Assembly: GCA_012295275.1 (NCBI GenBank)
Contig: CM022679.1
Span: forward strand, 7,768,169 to 7,832,168
Direction of reading: 5' to 3'
Length of the DNA: 64,000 nucleotides
Origin: Chrysomallon squamiferum
Taxonomy: Eukaryota > Mollusca > Gastropoda > Neomphalida > Peltospiridae
A model generated the notes under the pieces. That model was not told the origin of the DNA, ran no database searches, and saw nothing but the letters and a program-made list of their open reading frames with translations. Positions 38,327 to 49,763 of this stretch are shown here, piece by piece (the first letter of the stretch is position 1; each line of letters starts with the position of its first letter). Made by a program: the position numbers and the translations under genes.

Positions 38327-41300
38327 CTTTTAAAGTAGTCTGCATTACATCAATGACGGTTTCTTAACAGAACAATATCTAATCCGTATTTATTTATTTA
38401 TTTATTTAATATATCAGTAAAGCATGTACTAGTTTAAAGTGTTTATACTTAAGAAAGGAATAAAGCAAAGTATGGAAATGCACTGATAAAGCACAAAGAA
38501 AAAACATCAGTGTTTTACACCATGAAAAAAAGCAACACCACTATGTCATAAAATACACAGCCCATGTTTATAAAGACAAACTTTGTTTATATTTTACTCA
38601 GTCATGAGAAATGGTTCGTGCCACATCTCAGTATGCCCTTGCTTTGGAATTCAAGATAACTGAATGAATGAATATTTTGTTATTGATACCTTGAAATATC
38701 TTAATATTAACAGTTCTTGTTTTAAATAATTTCCATGAAGAAACTGAAAGAGATGAAACTGACTGATGTGACTCCTCATTCAAATCAACTGACAGCTTGG
38801 GGTTGTTTCAAAAATTCCTGCCAGTAGGAAAGTAGAGGCCATGGCCTCTGATAAACCAATTACTCATAATTTACTGGACTCAAAACAGGCCCTGTCAAAG
38901 ATTAACCCTTGTGACCAACCATGTCCAGTATTCTAATAAATATGCAAGCTTATTTGGTTGTAACTAGTTGAAATTACCACTTTAAGGAACTAAAGATGTA
39001 GGTATATGGAAAACAGCCCTTGAAACCAATTTGTTTATTTAAGAGTGTGTGTGTTGGGTAAAACTAATTTTATTCGGTCTCAAGCACTCACTTATTTTAG
39101 AAGCACCAGGAAAATCTTTTGAAATTTGCTTTAATTAATCTGGTTTTTAATGAAGTTCAGACATATCCCAGCAGACTAAAACATTTATAAACATGGGCTG
39201 ACACTACTTTGTGTACGTGGACAGATATGTAGTTATACCATCTGGATGCTGTACGTTATTGGTGATACGACTAGAATTATCGATGTTTGTGCTTGTACCA
39301 CCATGTTGACCTTTGTCAGGATCTGTTTTAACAATGGTTAAGACAATGTTAGTAAACTTTTATCTATGTTAACAAGTTAACAGTCAATGTGAAATTACAC
39401 AACATGAATGAAAAAAAATAGAAAAAAGATTGTAACGAAACAGACCTGCAGTTAATTATTAATTATATTAATTAAATATTAAAATCATCTCTTGTATTAT
39501 TATCATAATCATCATTACTTGATGTTTAGCAGTTATATATGTTAACAAATAAAGTTTATGAAAGATTCATTATAAAACAAATTGAATTAAAATATTATTA
39601 AAGATTTACCTTTTAAATAAAAAAAATAAATAAATAAATAAAAAATGGCTAAATCTATTTTGATCAATAAATTACCAAATTAATTTTCATTTTAATTTTC
39701 TTACCTTAAAACATCATTATAATTATTGCATGAGAAATAAAGAAAATATATCAAATACTAAAATAAACTGCATTTTAGTGGAAAAGAAGGGATTTCAATC
39801 TTTTTATCTCTATATACCAGTATCTCGGTTATGATTGTTGATGTATAAATATTTTTAGGACAGTCAATATGTATGTATTTGTGTGTTCACATGAGAGATA
39901 TACTTCACCCCATTCCACAGATATTGACTGCTTAGTAAATTTTATTTTTAGAAATTATATTTTAAAATATTTTTATGTTCAAAATAAATTTCACTTTAAA
40001 TAAATTCTAGTTTAAGTTATTATCAAAATAAATTCCAGTTTTTATAGATATAGTCAAAATAAATTCTAGTTTAAGAAGATATTTTCCAAATAAACTTTAT
40101 AGTTTAAGAAAATATTTTCAAAATAAATGTTTAAGAAAATATTTTTGAAATACATTTTAGTTGACGAAACTATTTGCAAAATAACATTTAGTTTAAGACG
40201 ATCCTGTCAAAAATTGAATTCTTGTATTAAGAATTCATTTTTGTTACAAATTTGAGTTTGAGAATTAATTTTCAGAAAGAAGTAATGTTTCGTGACATTG
40301 TAAAAGCTGTTACCAAGTTCTACGAGTGGTGTGCTGCTGCTGCCCATGTTCACGTTGTTGTCCACTTCCTGCAGCCGTTTCACCTCGTCAGTTTTTCTCT
40401 GTAGTCGTTTCTTTAAATTGTCATCAATATTCTCACCAACTCTGAATAACAGATGTTTCTTAATCACAATTTATTATTATTATTTCTTTTTTTTAAAGTT
40501 CAATTTATTATTATTATTTCTTTTTTTTAAAGTTCAATTTATTCACATTCTATATCAAAATGACAAAAGTGATAGTATTTGTAGTTTTTTTTAATGTATT
40601 TGTATTTATGTCTTTACAATGCATCTATGAATAAAAAAAACCTCATGATTAACTTGTTATAGAATTTAAACATTAATTAATTATTTAAAGAATTATTTTC
40701 TCTCTAAAAGACCTCCCCTAGTATTTATATAAACATCAAGAAACTAACCGAAGGAAGACTTCTTCCATGGTGGTAACAGATGCTCCATAGCTGGAAATGC
40801 CAAGCTGTTCCTGTCTGTTCTGCAGTTCAGTGAAGAGTTCTTCAAAACGATTTGAACTCTCCTGTGGCAAAATGTAGGAAAGTTCAGCTCCAATATTGCT
40901 TTCCATTTCTGCCTGGGGGACGTAACTCTTCACTAGCTGAGTGATCACACTGACATTGCAGCCAGGCTCTTTCACAATTATCATGTGATATCCTGCCCCT
41001 GAAAGAAGAACAATAATTTTTCTTTCAATCAAATCAATGTATCATTTTAAACATACTTTAATGCATGTCTACAGGAGAATTTAAGAATGTTTTTTTGATG
41101 GAACTCTTCACAGTCCCATTGTGACATCATCAACAACAAAAAATTCAAAATGATTCTGCTTTCCTATACAGGTAATTAATATCCACACATTTAGGATAAT
41201 AGCCATTTCTCACATGAAAATCTTTCACGACTGCTAACATTTTAGTACGTTTACAAATTTAGAAAAGTTAAACTGACCGTATTTTCTCTTCAGAAACAGC

Positions 41301-44300
41301 GAGCTGCCACAGCATTTGATTACTCCTTCTGTCATGATGGCAATTCGGTCTCCAAGGAGATCAGCTTCATCCATGAAGTGAGTGGTCAGCACCATGGTCC
41401 GGCCAGCTCTGTTGTTCTGCAGAACTGACCAGATGTGCCTGCGAGCATCAGGATCCATTCCAGACGTGGGCTCATCCAGGATGACCACCTGTAAAGAGTG
41501 GTGAACACAGCTCAGTTTTAATACAACACGTTTACAAAGATTTAACAAACCAGGTAATAATATGCATGTATTGTCTACGATTTGTGTATATTTATAGAGG
41601 TTTTGTATTTGTGTGTATTTTTATGTGGGTATATTTGTATGTATATATGTATGTGTAGGTATGGAAATAAATTCTAAAACTGTACAATATCCATATACAG
41701 GTACCGGACCAGTTATCTGGCATCCTCAAATCCAGAAGTTTTTTCCTGATGCTATTTTCATAGTTGTGGGTGTTGTCCTCACCAGACTGGAACTACTCTT
41801 TCAAGCCATGTGGCGTTCATTCACTCGCTGCATTGTTTACGTTTTTGAGTCTCCAGAGTTGTTTATCATCAATTTTCTTTATGTTTTTAATTTTAAAATG
41901 TTTATGTCTAATTATTTACATATTTAGATGCCTTGGTACCAGAAAACCGGTAAATCCAGAAATCCAGAATGTCTCAGGCCCCCTGGGAGTCCGAATAATT
42001 GGTCTGGTACCTGTATGTGTATGCTTGTAGTATTTTATAGATATTTATCATCTTATTAACACTACTACTGTAATTATTTTTAACTTCGAATGTGTAACCT
42101 TTGAGTCTCCAATGAGAGCAATTCCAACTGAGAGTTTTCTCTTCATGCCTCCAGACAGAGTTCTGGTCTGTGCTTTTCTTTTGTCTCTCAGTCCTATACA
42201 ATCCAACATGCGCTCCACCTCCTCGTTCACCTTGTCTTTGCGTAAACCCTTCAGCTACAAACATACAAGAGATCACACTGTTAACTCTAACTTCTGTAAT
42301 GAATAGCATGGGTAACGTAAGTTGCATAATGTTTGGAAATTCTTGGTTCAGCTACCAATATATAAAAACCATAAAAAAATAAAACAAGATAATTTCTGAT
42401 TCAATCTAAATAATAAATAAATAACATAAAAAAATATCAATCAAATAATCAGGCAAAAATAATAATAAAAAAAATCAAATAACAAAACAAATAAACAATC
42501 AGTAAATAAAGAAACATGATGAACAAACAAAAGAAAACCTTCGAGAAGAAGATAAGATGTTCTTCCACTGTGAGAGTGTCAAACAGTACGTCATGTTGTG
42601 GACACAGTCCCAGACTCTGCTGAACGCTGCTGATGTCAGTCCTGATGTCGTAATCATTGACCAGAGCTGTTCCACTGGTTGGTGGAAAGAAACCTTAAAA
42701 TAAAAATTTTAAAAATAAGGAATAAAGAAATTTTAAATTTTACTTTTTAATTTAAATGTATAATAGTCTGCATATGAGAAATAGAATTATTATTATTATT
42801 TTTTTTTTTTAAATTATCAGCATTTTCCTTTTGGGAAAATTAATTAACAATACTCATTAATTATTTCTTTATAAAATCATTAATAATATTATTAAGATTA
42901 ATTTATCAAATATATTTTGAATTAAATAAATAAATTAATATATGTGTGTGTGTGTGTGTGTGTGTATGTTTATGTATGTATGTGTAAGTGTGTGTGTATA
43001 CATGTGTGTGTGTGGATTAATTAACAATAATTTATTGAGATGTATTATAAATGGAATTATTTGATGCACTGATTCAGTAAATTATAAAAAAATAAAAGAG
43101 ATTGCTAAATATTTTAATATATACATCTGTACACTGAATAAACTATTGAAATTCTATCTCTAAGTTAAAAAAAGAAAAAGAAAAAATATCCTTTTTATTA
43201 ACTCTATCTGTGTATGTTACATCAGAAATCCACCCAAGGACAATCAGTGATGTGTGTCACTGAATGTCAGACCATTTTAACCCTTTGTGTGTTACATATC
43301 ATCCAAGGTTAACTCTTTATGCTCAGCACATGATCAAAAATTAATCCTTTTATCTGTTGGATATCATTCAAAATTAACCCTTTGTATGCTACATATCATC
43401 TAGGGTTAACCCTTTATATGTTACATATTATCTCAAGTTAAACTCTTTTTTCTGCTGGATATCATCCAACGTTAACTGTTTGACATCATCTAAGCTTAAC
43501 CCTTTATATGCTGTAGCTGAATTTTGTACAGTACAAACCCTTCACGTTTTGCAAGACTAATATAAAATGCATGAACAAACCTGTCAAAATGGACATTGTG
43601 GTTGTTTTCCCTGCTCCATTGTGTCCAAGAAGAGCTGTGATTTGACCTTCATACATGTTCAATGTCATGCCTGCCACAGCAGCTTTGTACTCGCCATTTT
43701 TGTGAAATTGCTACCACGAAAAGAAAATAAGGTATTAATGTGATTTGTATCCAGTTTTTTTAGGTTAATTATTAATTTTAAGATGAGATATTTATTTTGA
43801 TTATGTAATGTGTTACCTGAATCAAAAACATTCTTTCTAAAACATATTACAAGAAATATCAAAACATACATTTTTCAAAAACAACTACTTTTTGTTCATC
43901 TATTACCAATATGTAGAAGAGAAAACCAGATTTTAATTACATATTAAATCATGGCAAAAATGATGGGATTTTGTGAAGAAAAGCTTTTATAATAAGAACT
44001 GTGAGTGAAAGTGAGTGAAATTAATTAACTAATTAGTTATTCACTTAATATATTCACACACGTGTACACACACAAAAAAATTCATGCCTCAACAAAAATG
44101 GTGTAGAGGAAATGAAATAATCTAACAACAACCACAAACCTTTCTAAGGTTACGTATCTTGATTCCAGCCTTCAGTCCCACAGGATCTTTTTCAAACAAA
44201 TCAGGGTCCTGGCCTACACTGTCTTCATCGATATATTTATTACCATGTTTGTAGCCACACCAGTATGTAAGCTACAAAGAGCATTCAGAAAACAGGTCTC

Positions 44301-44961
44301 AGATTTTCATTATAGCATGTAACAACAAAAAAATTCAACTTTATATTATATATGTTTAATGTATATGAAGGTGTATACTATATTAATTGATTTTCACTTG
44401 TCTGTATTATGACTGACACAGAGAATCTTTTTTATTTATTTATTTACTATAAAAGCATATTCCACTGCTTTCATGCATCAAATACATTTTTAAAAATCAT
44501 TGATTAGAAAACAGACTGAAGTTACATTACATCTCTGTCAGTTTCTGTCACATATATATTAATTTTACCTCTTAACTACTTCTTTCAGTTATCTTATAAA
44601 ATTAAAGTCAAGCCTGAAAATCAGTTCACATTTTTTTTTTCATTGTTCATTTTACTTAATATTAACTGACTGGCAGCCTGTCATAAACAAACACTGTATT
44701 AGACTGCCTCCATGGATCCTCAAAATGGTTTGGGTTTTATTAAACTTACTGTGAATGGAAAATACCAAGGTTTTGGAACGCCAAACTCTCCTGGGAAAAC
44801 AGCCTCAATATACCAAGTGAGAACTCCATAGAGAAAACTGTCAAACACCAGCATAATAAACACATGTAGGAGAGCAAAATCATCATCAATTGATGCTCCC
44901 TTTGAGAAATTATCCCACTGCACTCCAGCACCTGAACAAAATAATAATAATAATAATAATA

Positions 44962-44993
<32 letters not shown>

Positions 44994-45939
44994 AAATACT
45001 GTTATAATAAAAATAACAGAAAGAAATTCATATAAAAATTGTTCATGATATTCAAAAACAAAACAGAAAAATAATTCCAGCAGCATTAATTTTAAAAATT
45101 AAATAAATAAATAAATAAATATTCCAAAAATAATACCCCCCAACAGAAAAAAATCTAGTAAGAGAAAAAAAAGCAAAAATAAATTAGGTAAGAGATTGAA
45201 AAATAATAATAATTAAGAAATTAAATTAAATTTTAGAATCTAATAACATTTTATTCAAATAAAACATTACAAAAACTTATTACAAACAGAAAAGATCCAT
45301 TATTACATGCCAGAAAATGTATTCTCAAAATAATTAGACTAGTAAGTATGTTCTTTACTGTTAAGAAAAATGTCATTTTAAAATATTATCTTTCTTTTAT
45401 TGATTTTTGCTCCTGAGAGATAGTTCAATATGGCAGCTCTGTCCTCATTACTGATTATACTGTTACCAAGCAACTGTTAATAAATCATTAGCTAAGCTGT
45501 TTTATCTGTTAATCTGTCAGATCTGAAGACATTTTTAAATACGTAGAAAAGCTATGCACATTCAGCAGCTTGTTTTAGTAATCTCGCAGTTTATCGATTC
45601 TTATTTCCTTTTCTTTTCTTTTTTTGGCCTTAATATCCGAGTCATGCCAGCTTTGTTAACTATTGATTTGGTTTGTTTTTACTGCAGATATAAATCAGAA
45701 AGCAGAAAGCAGAAAAACAAATTGAATCTTTTTTTTTTCTTTTTTTTTAAATATTTGTAAAATGTATTATTATAACAAGATGATATTTAACATCAAATAA
45801 AATCCATCATTTGAAAGCATTAAGTTTTTAGTATACACTTCAACTTAAAATTTGACATGCAGCAATGTGAATAAAATTACATTGTTAATATACCATTATT
45901 ACTGATAACACTTTTTCCTCTGTTTCATTATTATCATCA

Positions 45940-46005
<66 letters not shown>

Positions 46006-49000
46006 GTTGTTGTTTTTTGTGTGAGGGGTTACTATTTTAATGGATATCTTTCCTAACATGAAATGTTGACAAATCTTAGTTAAAATTATACAGAATAAAA
46101 AAAAATGAAGTAAATATCAAGTTACCGGTTCCTTCAAACATTCCAATAACCTGTCCTCCAAGTGCCAAAGCAATCTGAAAATCGAGTGAGAGGGCAATCT
46201 TCATAATCCAGTTCAGCGTGTCATATCGAGGCTGGATGAAGAAGTATGGTAGATAGCAACAGAAGAAGAGAATCCCACTTGCAGCAGCAGCTACATTGGC
46301 TAAAAGTAAAGAATTTTTAAAAATTAATAAATTATACATTAACTGAAAAATGTAAAAAATAATAATAATAATGATAAACAAAATTAAATTAAAACAAAAA
46401 AAAGTTATATAACTATTCTGTATGCAAGTTTAGTATTCGTGATTTGTACCTAATTAATGAATGCTTAATAAAAGGCCCAGCACAACAAAAGTATGATTTA
46501 GATGTTAAGAAAATGAATATTTGGTAGCAAACAAAAAATTATTTCACTACTCAATATTTGAAAGACTTTCTTTTTAAAAATTTGTTTAGATGTTATGTTA
46601 TGTTATTTTTTTATTTAAAAAAAAAAACTACTAACCTGTTGAAAAAAAGACACTAATGAAGAAACAGAACATAATTGTTGAGATTGAGTACAACATCAGA
46701 AAGATGAAGAGCAGAAATGGGTTAGTTTTCCCAATGACGTTTTGTAGTTTGGGTCCAAATTTGACACTGTAGAAGAGAGTCATTATGAGGACTGAGATCA
46801 TGAGAAACAAAAAGTATTTAAGGAACCAGGCAGTCCAGTGAAGCCAGTTACTCAGACCCATCATCTTCATTGATTCCTGAAAGCAAAAGATATAAGTAAA
46901 AACAAGATTGATGGTAATTCGCTAGACAACAACAACAAAACAAATGCTATCACCTAGTTTTACTATCTGAGGATAACATGAAGGAAAAAAAATGAATGTT
47001 TTATTGGAAGGGCAAAACATTTATGTTTCAAATAGAGACATAATTTAATTATTCGTTAAAAAACTTAATCAAAGGCTAACCTTCAATTTTCTTTCCTTTT
47101 CATGCACCACGTCTTTGACAATGCTGAGAGCAACGACGATAAAACTCAGCATCAGCAACATTGGAAACTGTTTCTGAATGACCAGAACAAAGTTGTCGTC
47201 ATCGTACGGTGGGTATGGATGACGTCGCAGGCCCATCGTTGTGCTGTTGATCAGAGGCAGCGTTTCATTAGTTGCAAACTCTTCAAACAAAGCAAAGTTG
47301 ATGGCATTCTGCACAGTGAGAAATCCTTTTTGATAGTATCCTAAGGAAATACGTAAATGTATATTCTAGATTATATATATAAATAAATGTATTGTATCCT
47401 AGGTATAAAAAAAAAGAAAGAAAAAAAAGATGACCTGTACATGTATATTTCTGTTATAGTGTAATATATAAAAATGAGGATAACAAGATACAGTTGTTAT
47501 GTTGTGTTGATGACGATATATGATATGACTGTATTGAAACAAAGAGTGTAAGAAGCTGTTACTGTTAGGACAAAATTTAGAATGACAAGATATGACTCTG
47601 ATGTAACAATAACAATTAGAGTAACAAAATGTCACAGCTACACTAAAAGTGACAACAAATTACAACTATGATGCTAAACATGATATGAATGATATCAAGT
47701 CTGTGGAGTTACAATGAAGATAGCATGACATTAATGATGTTAAGACATGACATTAATGACGTTAAGACATGATATGAGTGATGTCAAGATGTGACTGTCA
47801 TGTTACAATGACGATAACAAGATGTTACAGTGAATATAACAAAATAAGATTTTTTGGAGAAAAATTAAAATAATAAGATGTGACTGGATGGATGATACAG
47901 ATGATGATACAATATGACAGTGATGATACAATAAGATATAGTTACCTGGATCTTTGCCACATGGTTGGCTTTTATCCCGTGGTCCTACTCTCTGGAATAC
48001 AGGGAACTGTCGACCTGTCTCCCATTGTGAACTGGAGGTGAATGAGCTGGACAAGCTTTTCTTGTGAACTTGATAACTCAGGCGTATTTTTACTGATATA
48101 TTCGGTGAGAAGCTTGATCCATTGTTCTCAAACTGGTTGGCAAAGACAATTCCACCAAGATACTTTTTAGTGTCATTCAGAAGAAACTGAACCATTTGAT
48201 CTTTGGTATCAAACCCTTTATCTGTTAAAAAAAAGAAAGTATTCAGGGTCATTGGCTAAAGTATAACAAACAAGACATGATTTATCTTTCAGCTCAAACA
48301 AAACTTATTGCTTTGGCTTCTATGAAGTCTGCTTGCTTTTTATTTTTATTTTTATACAACATGATTCTGTTCAAAAATGCTTTTAGTTTTTCATAGCTTG
48401 CAGTGCCACTATATCTAAACTGAGCCCTGGGTAAACCGAAGCACAGCAATTGTGATCAAGTATCTCAGAAAATAGTACTGTTACTTTTGTGGTGTGTATA
48501 ATAACATGTAGTATAATATATATTTAAATTAATAACAAAATATGTCTCTTTGTAGATACACCATTAATAATATATAAAAGAAAAGAACGCACCATAATTT
48601 GGTTGCTTGCTTTTGAAATGATTATACTGCAATCAAAATATTTTTCACATCTTTTCATGTTTATAGGCTAATAGCATAATAATAAATGAATGAGATTTTA
48701 GTGTTAAAATTTGCATGTGATTACAATCACTTATTATTCTCATGGAGGCAAACTGCTTTGTTTTGTGGTTTTTTAAAGATAATTAAAAAAAAGCAAAAAA
48801 AAAAAAAGAAACTTACAGGGAGGAACACTTGGCAGTATAGCATTCATTCTGTTTACAATTCTTCTGGTAGCTTCATTTTGTGGACAAAATGCAATGCCTC
48901 TTGGCAAATCTTTTGGGAATATCTCAAAAGAACACTGATTCCATGTTGTCACATTCGTAATGCTGGTTTCTTCCACACGTTGTCTTATAACAATCAGAAT

Positions 49001-49111
49001 AGCAGCAAAAAAAGTCGGCAGAAGTATTTCAACACAAGTCAAGAATATCTTTCTCTTTTGTATGAGAAAGTTCTTCCACAGTAGCAAAGCAAACTGATTC
49101 CCTCTGGCCAT
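31048..49111 (-). CDS. ABCA3: ABCA3-like full-size lipid ABC transporter
   Basis: Membrane lipid (probably phospholipid) transporter. Twenty coding exons: 49111-48817, 48221-47946, 47340-47081, 46876-46636, 46299-46126, 44931-44750, 44271-44140, 43710-43581, 42693-42539, 42254-42099, 41488-41278, 40998-40749, 40441-40314, 39322-39239, 36432-35410, 34988-34761, 34239-33725, 32502-32315, 31886-31716, 31471-31048. They sum to 5223 nt, 1740 residues plus stop, in phase throughout; human ABCA3 has 1704. The N terminus carries LLLWKN, matching the xLxxKN sorting motif known in ABCA3. TMD1 is followed by NBD1: Walker [10 protein letters not shown] (about 549), Q-loop CPQHD, signature LSGGM (about 650), Walker B VVILDEP, H-loop [14 protein letters not shown]. 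The second half opens with the single large exon 36432-35410 (TMD2). NBD2 follows: GINGAGKTT (about 1443), [14 protein letters not shown] (about 1543), [18 protein letters not shown]. All catalytic motifs are intact. The C terminus ends SGCLSWCC. The exact orthologue within the ABCA family is inferred. Confidence 0.93.
32945..33200. repeat. ~65-bp tandem repeat in ABCA intron
   Basis: Three imperfect units share TCTGTAATTATTTTAA, CTATTTTTACTGTTATA and AATAAAT blocks. They lie just beyond the donor-bearing minisatellite within the same intron (32503-33724). Confidence 0.6.
33256..33742 (-). repeat. 30/31-bp minisatellite carrying copies of a 5' splice site
   Basis: Sixteen units of 30-31 bp with core CTGTTTTATC and TCATCATCAAA; the one at about 33725-33742 is the genuine end of an ABCA exon. 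On the - strand each unit reads GATAAAACAG followed by an intron start, so the array is an amplified exon-end/donor junction. By eye, 10 units keep GTGAG (including the true donor), 5 read GCGAG or GCAAG, and one has lost the site. Alternating 30- and 31-bp units shift the reading frame. Read on in the exon frame, a TGA occurs at 33685-33683, so only the exon-proximal copy maintains NBD2. Confidence 0.9.
35107..35243. repeat. (AAAAT)n microsatellite
   Basis: AAAAT pentamers with a few AAAAC variants, preceded by (AAAT)n at about 35049-35100, in the ABCA intron 34989-35409. A similar (AAAAT)n array is at 37427-37492 in the large intron. Confidence 0.9.
37877..38160. mobile_element. Possible hAT (Charlie-like) fossil
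   Basis: The segment starts with AGGTTTTCAACCTGGGGGTT and continues GGGGGTCGCGAG. This resembles the widespread hAT terminal motif (TTCTCAACCT...GGGTCGCGACC). Later GGTTTGGGACCCGTC and AAAGGGGGTCATTGG are similarly atypical of this AT-rich intron. Exact termini and a target duplication could not be fixed. Confidence 0.35.
39239..39322 (-). CDS. Probable 84-nt symmetric exon of the ABCA gene
   Basis: Sits alone in the ~3.9-kb gap between ABCA exons 40441-40314 and 36432-35410. On the - strand it has an acceptor ending AAAACAG, an open frame of 28 codons (DPDKGQHGG..., rich in Asn, Ser and Thr), and a GTATAA donor. It enters and leaves in phase 1, so the protein stays in frame with or without it. 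It would fall in the variable linker after NBD1, a position where ABCA proteins vary. It could be alternatively spliced; it could also be a chance open stretch. Confidence 0.6.
39960..40210. repeat. Degenerate ~30-35-bp tandem repeat
   Basis: Units built on AAATAAATTCTAGTTTAAGA and AATATTTTCAAAATAAA recur about seven times with drift, within the large ABCA intron and next to the exon ending at 40314. Confidence 0.6.
41698..42013. mobile_element. 316-bp pogo/Tigger-like MITE
   Basis: The terminal inverted repeats are CAGGTACCGGACCAGTTAT and, on the other strand, CAGGTACCAGACCAATTAT (two mismatches in 19). The element begins CAG, ends CTG and is flanked by TA on both sides (41696-41697, 42014-42015), the hallmark of Tc1/mariner/pogo insertion. 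Internal TCCAGAA-type repeats also occur. It encodes no transposase. It sits in the ABCA intron between exons 42254-42099 and 41488-41278, only about 85 bp from the donor. Confidence 0.8.
43274..43515. repeat. ~33-bp degenerate minisatellite in ABCA intron
   Basis: About seven units share TTAACCCTTT(A/G)TATG and (A)CATATCATC(C/T)A. It lies just downstream, on + coordinates, of nothing coding; the nearest exon boundary is 43581. Confidence 0.7.
47480..47945. repeat. Degenerate short tandem repeats in ABCA intron 2
   Basis: Recurring 20-30-bp units such as GACATTAATGATGTTAAGAC, ATGACATTAATGACGTTAAG and GATGATACAATATGACAGTG, ending directly at the donor of exon 48221-47946. Confidence 0.6.
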
Positions 49112-49640
49112 TTTGAATTCTTTTATTAAAAGGGACACTGTATACGTCTGTTGTTTTGTGTAGTCTGCATCCGGCGTTTAACTGTTATAATAAATTCCAG
49201 TTATAAAGAAGAAAAGTATAAAGCAGTTCCTGAATTGTCTGAAGGAAATAACTAGTTACATACACATGCTACAAACATAAATGGTACACCCACACACACA
49301 GGACCTTGAATTTAAAGAGACACACTAAAATTCCTCAATATTTTTTTTATTTTTTTATAGCAGATTAATTATCAGCTGTGAGCAGCCATCTTCCAAATGA
49401 CGTTAACAAATGGGGATAAAATGTTGACAAAGTAAGGCAACATTAATTTAATGAATGACATTCCTATACATAGGTATGTGCAGATACTCGCGATTAGCGG
49501 CTGCGGTTTCTTACCAATTAGCTGTTCCACAGAAATCGTGTTTTGCATGAGGGGGGGCACCGTTTGTTCGCTTTTCATTGGATCGTGTTATATTCTTTCC
49601 TTGGGATTTCTGCACACAAACTCAGACGGGATATTGATAA
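49112..49640. promoter_or_regulatory. Bidirectional promoter interval, ABCA/unknown gene
   Basis: The ABCA start codon (49111, -) and the first ATG of the + strand unknown gene (49641) are about 530 bp apart and face away from each other. No TATA box stands out. 5' non-coding exons cannot be excluded. Confidence 0.4.
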
Positions 49641-49763
49641 ATGCTCACGATTTCTAATATTTTGATTCCGTGGAGTTTTTCTGTGCCTACGCTGCCTTTT
49701 AGAAAATTACGAATTTTCAACACGCTTGAACTACTAAAACCAGCTACTGGACACGAACGAAAG
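49641..49763 (+). CDS. First exon of an unrecognised gene (tentative)
   Basis: An ATG opens 41 codons (MLTISNILIPWSF...) that end exactly at a strong GTAAGT donor (49764). The peptide is hydrophobic and Arg/Lys-containing, and could be a targeting sequence. Its phase (0) does not fit the best acceptor at 51785. It would fit a weaker AG at 51800-51801, or the junction may involve another exon or a base error. The 3' half of this exon and its donor are the seed of the satellite that fills the following intron. I do not recognise the protein. Confidence 0.4.

Noticed and set aside
41613-42030. + strand frames of ~100 codons in an ABCA intron
   Set aside because: They mostly cover the non-coding MITE (41698-42013) and show no protein similarity.
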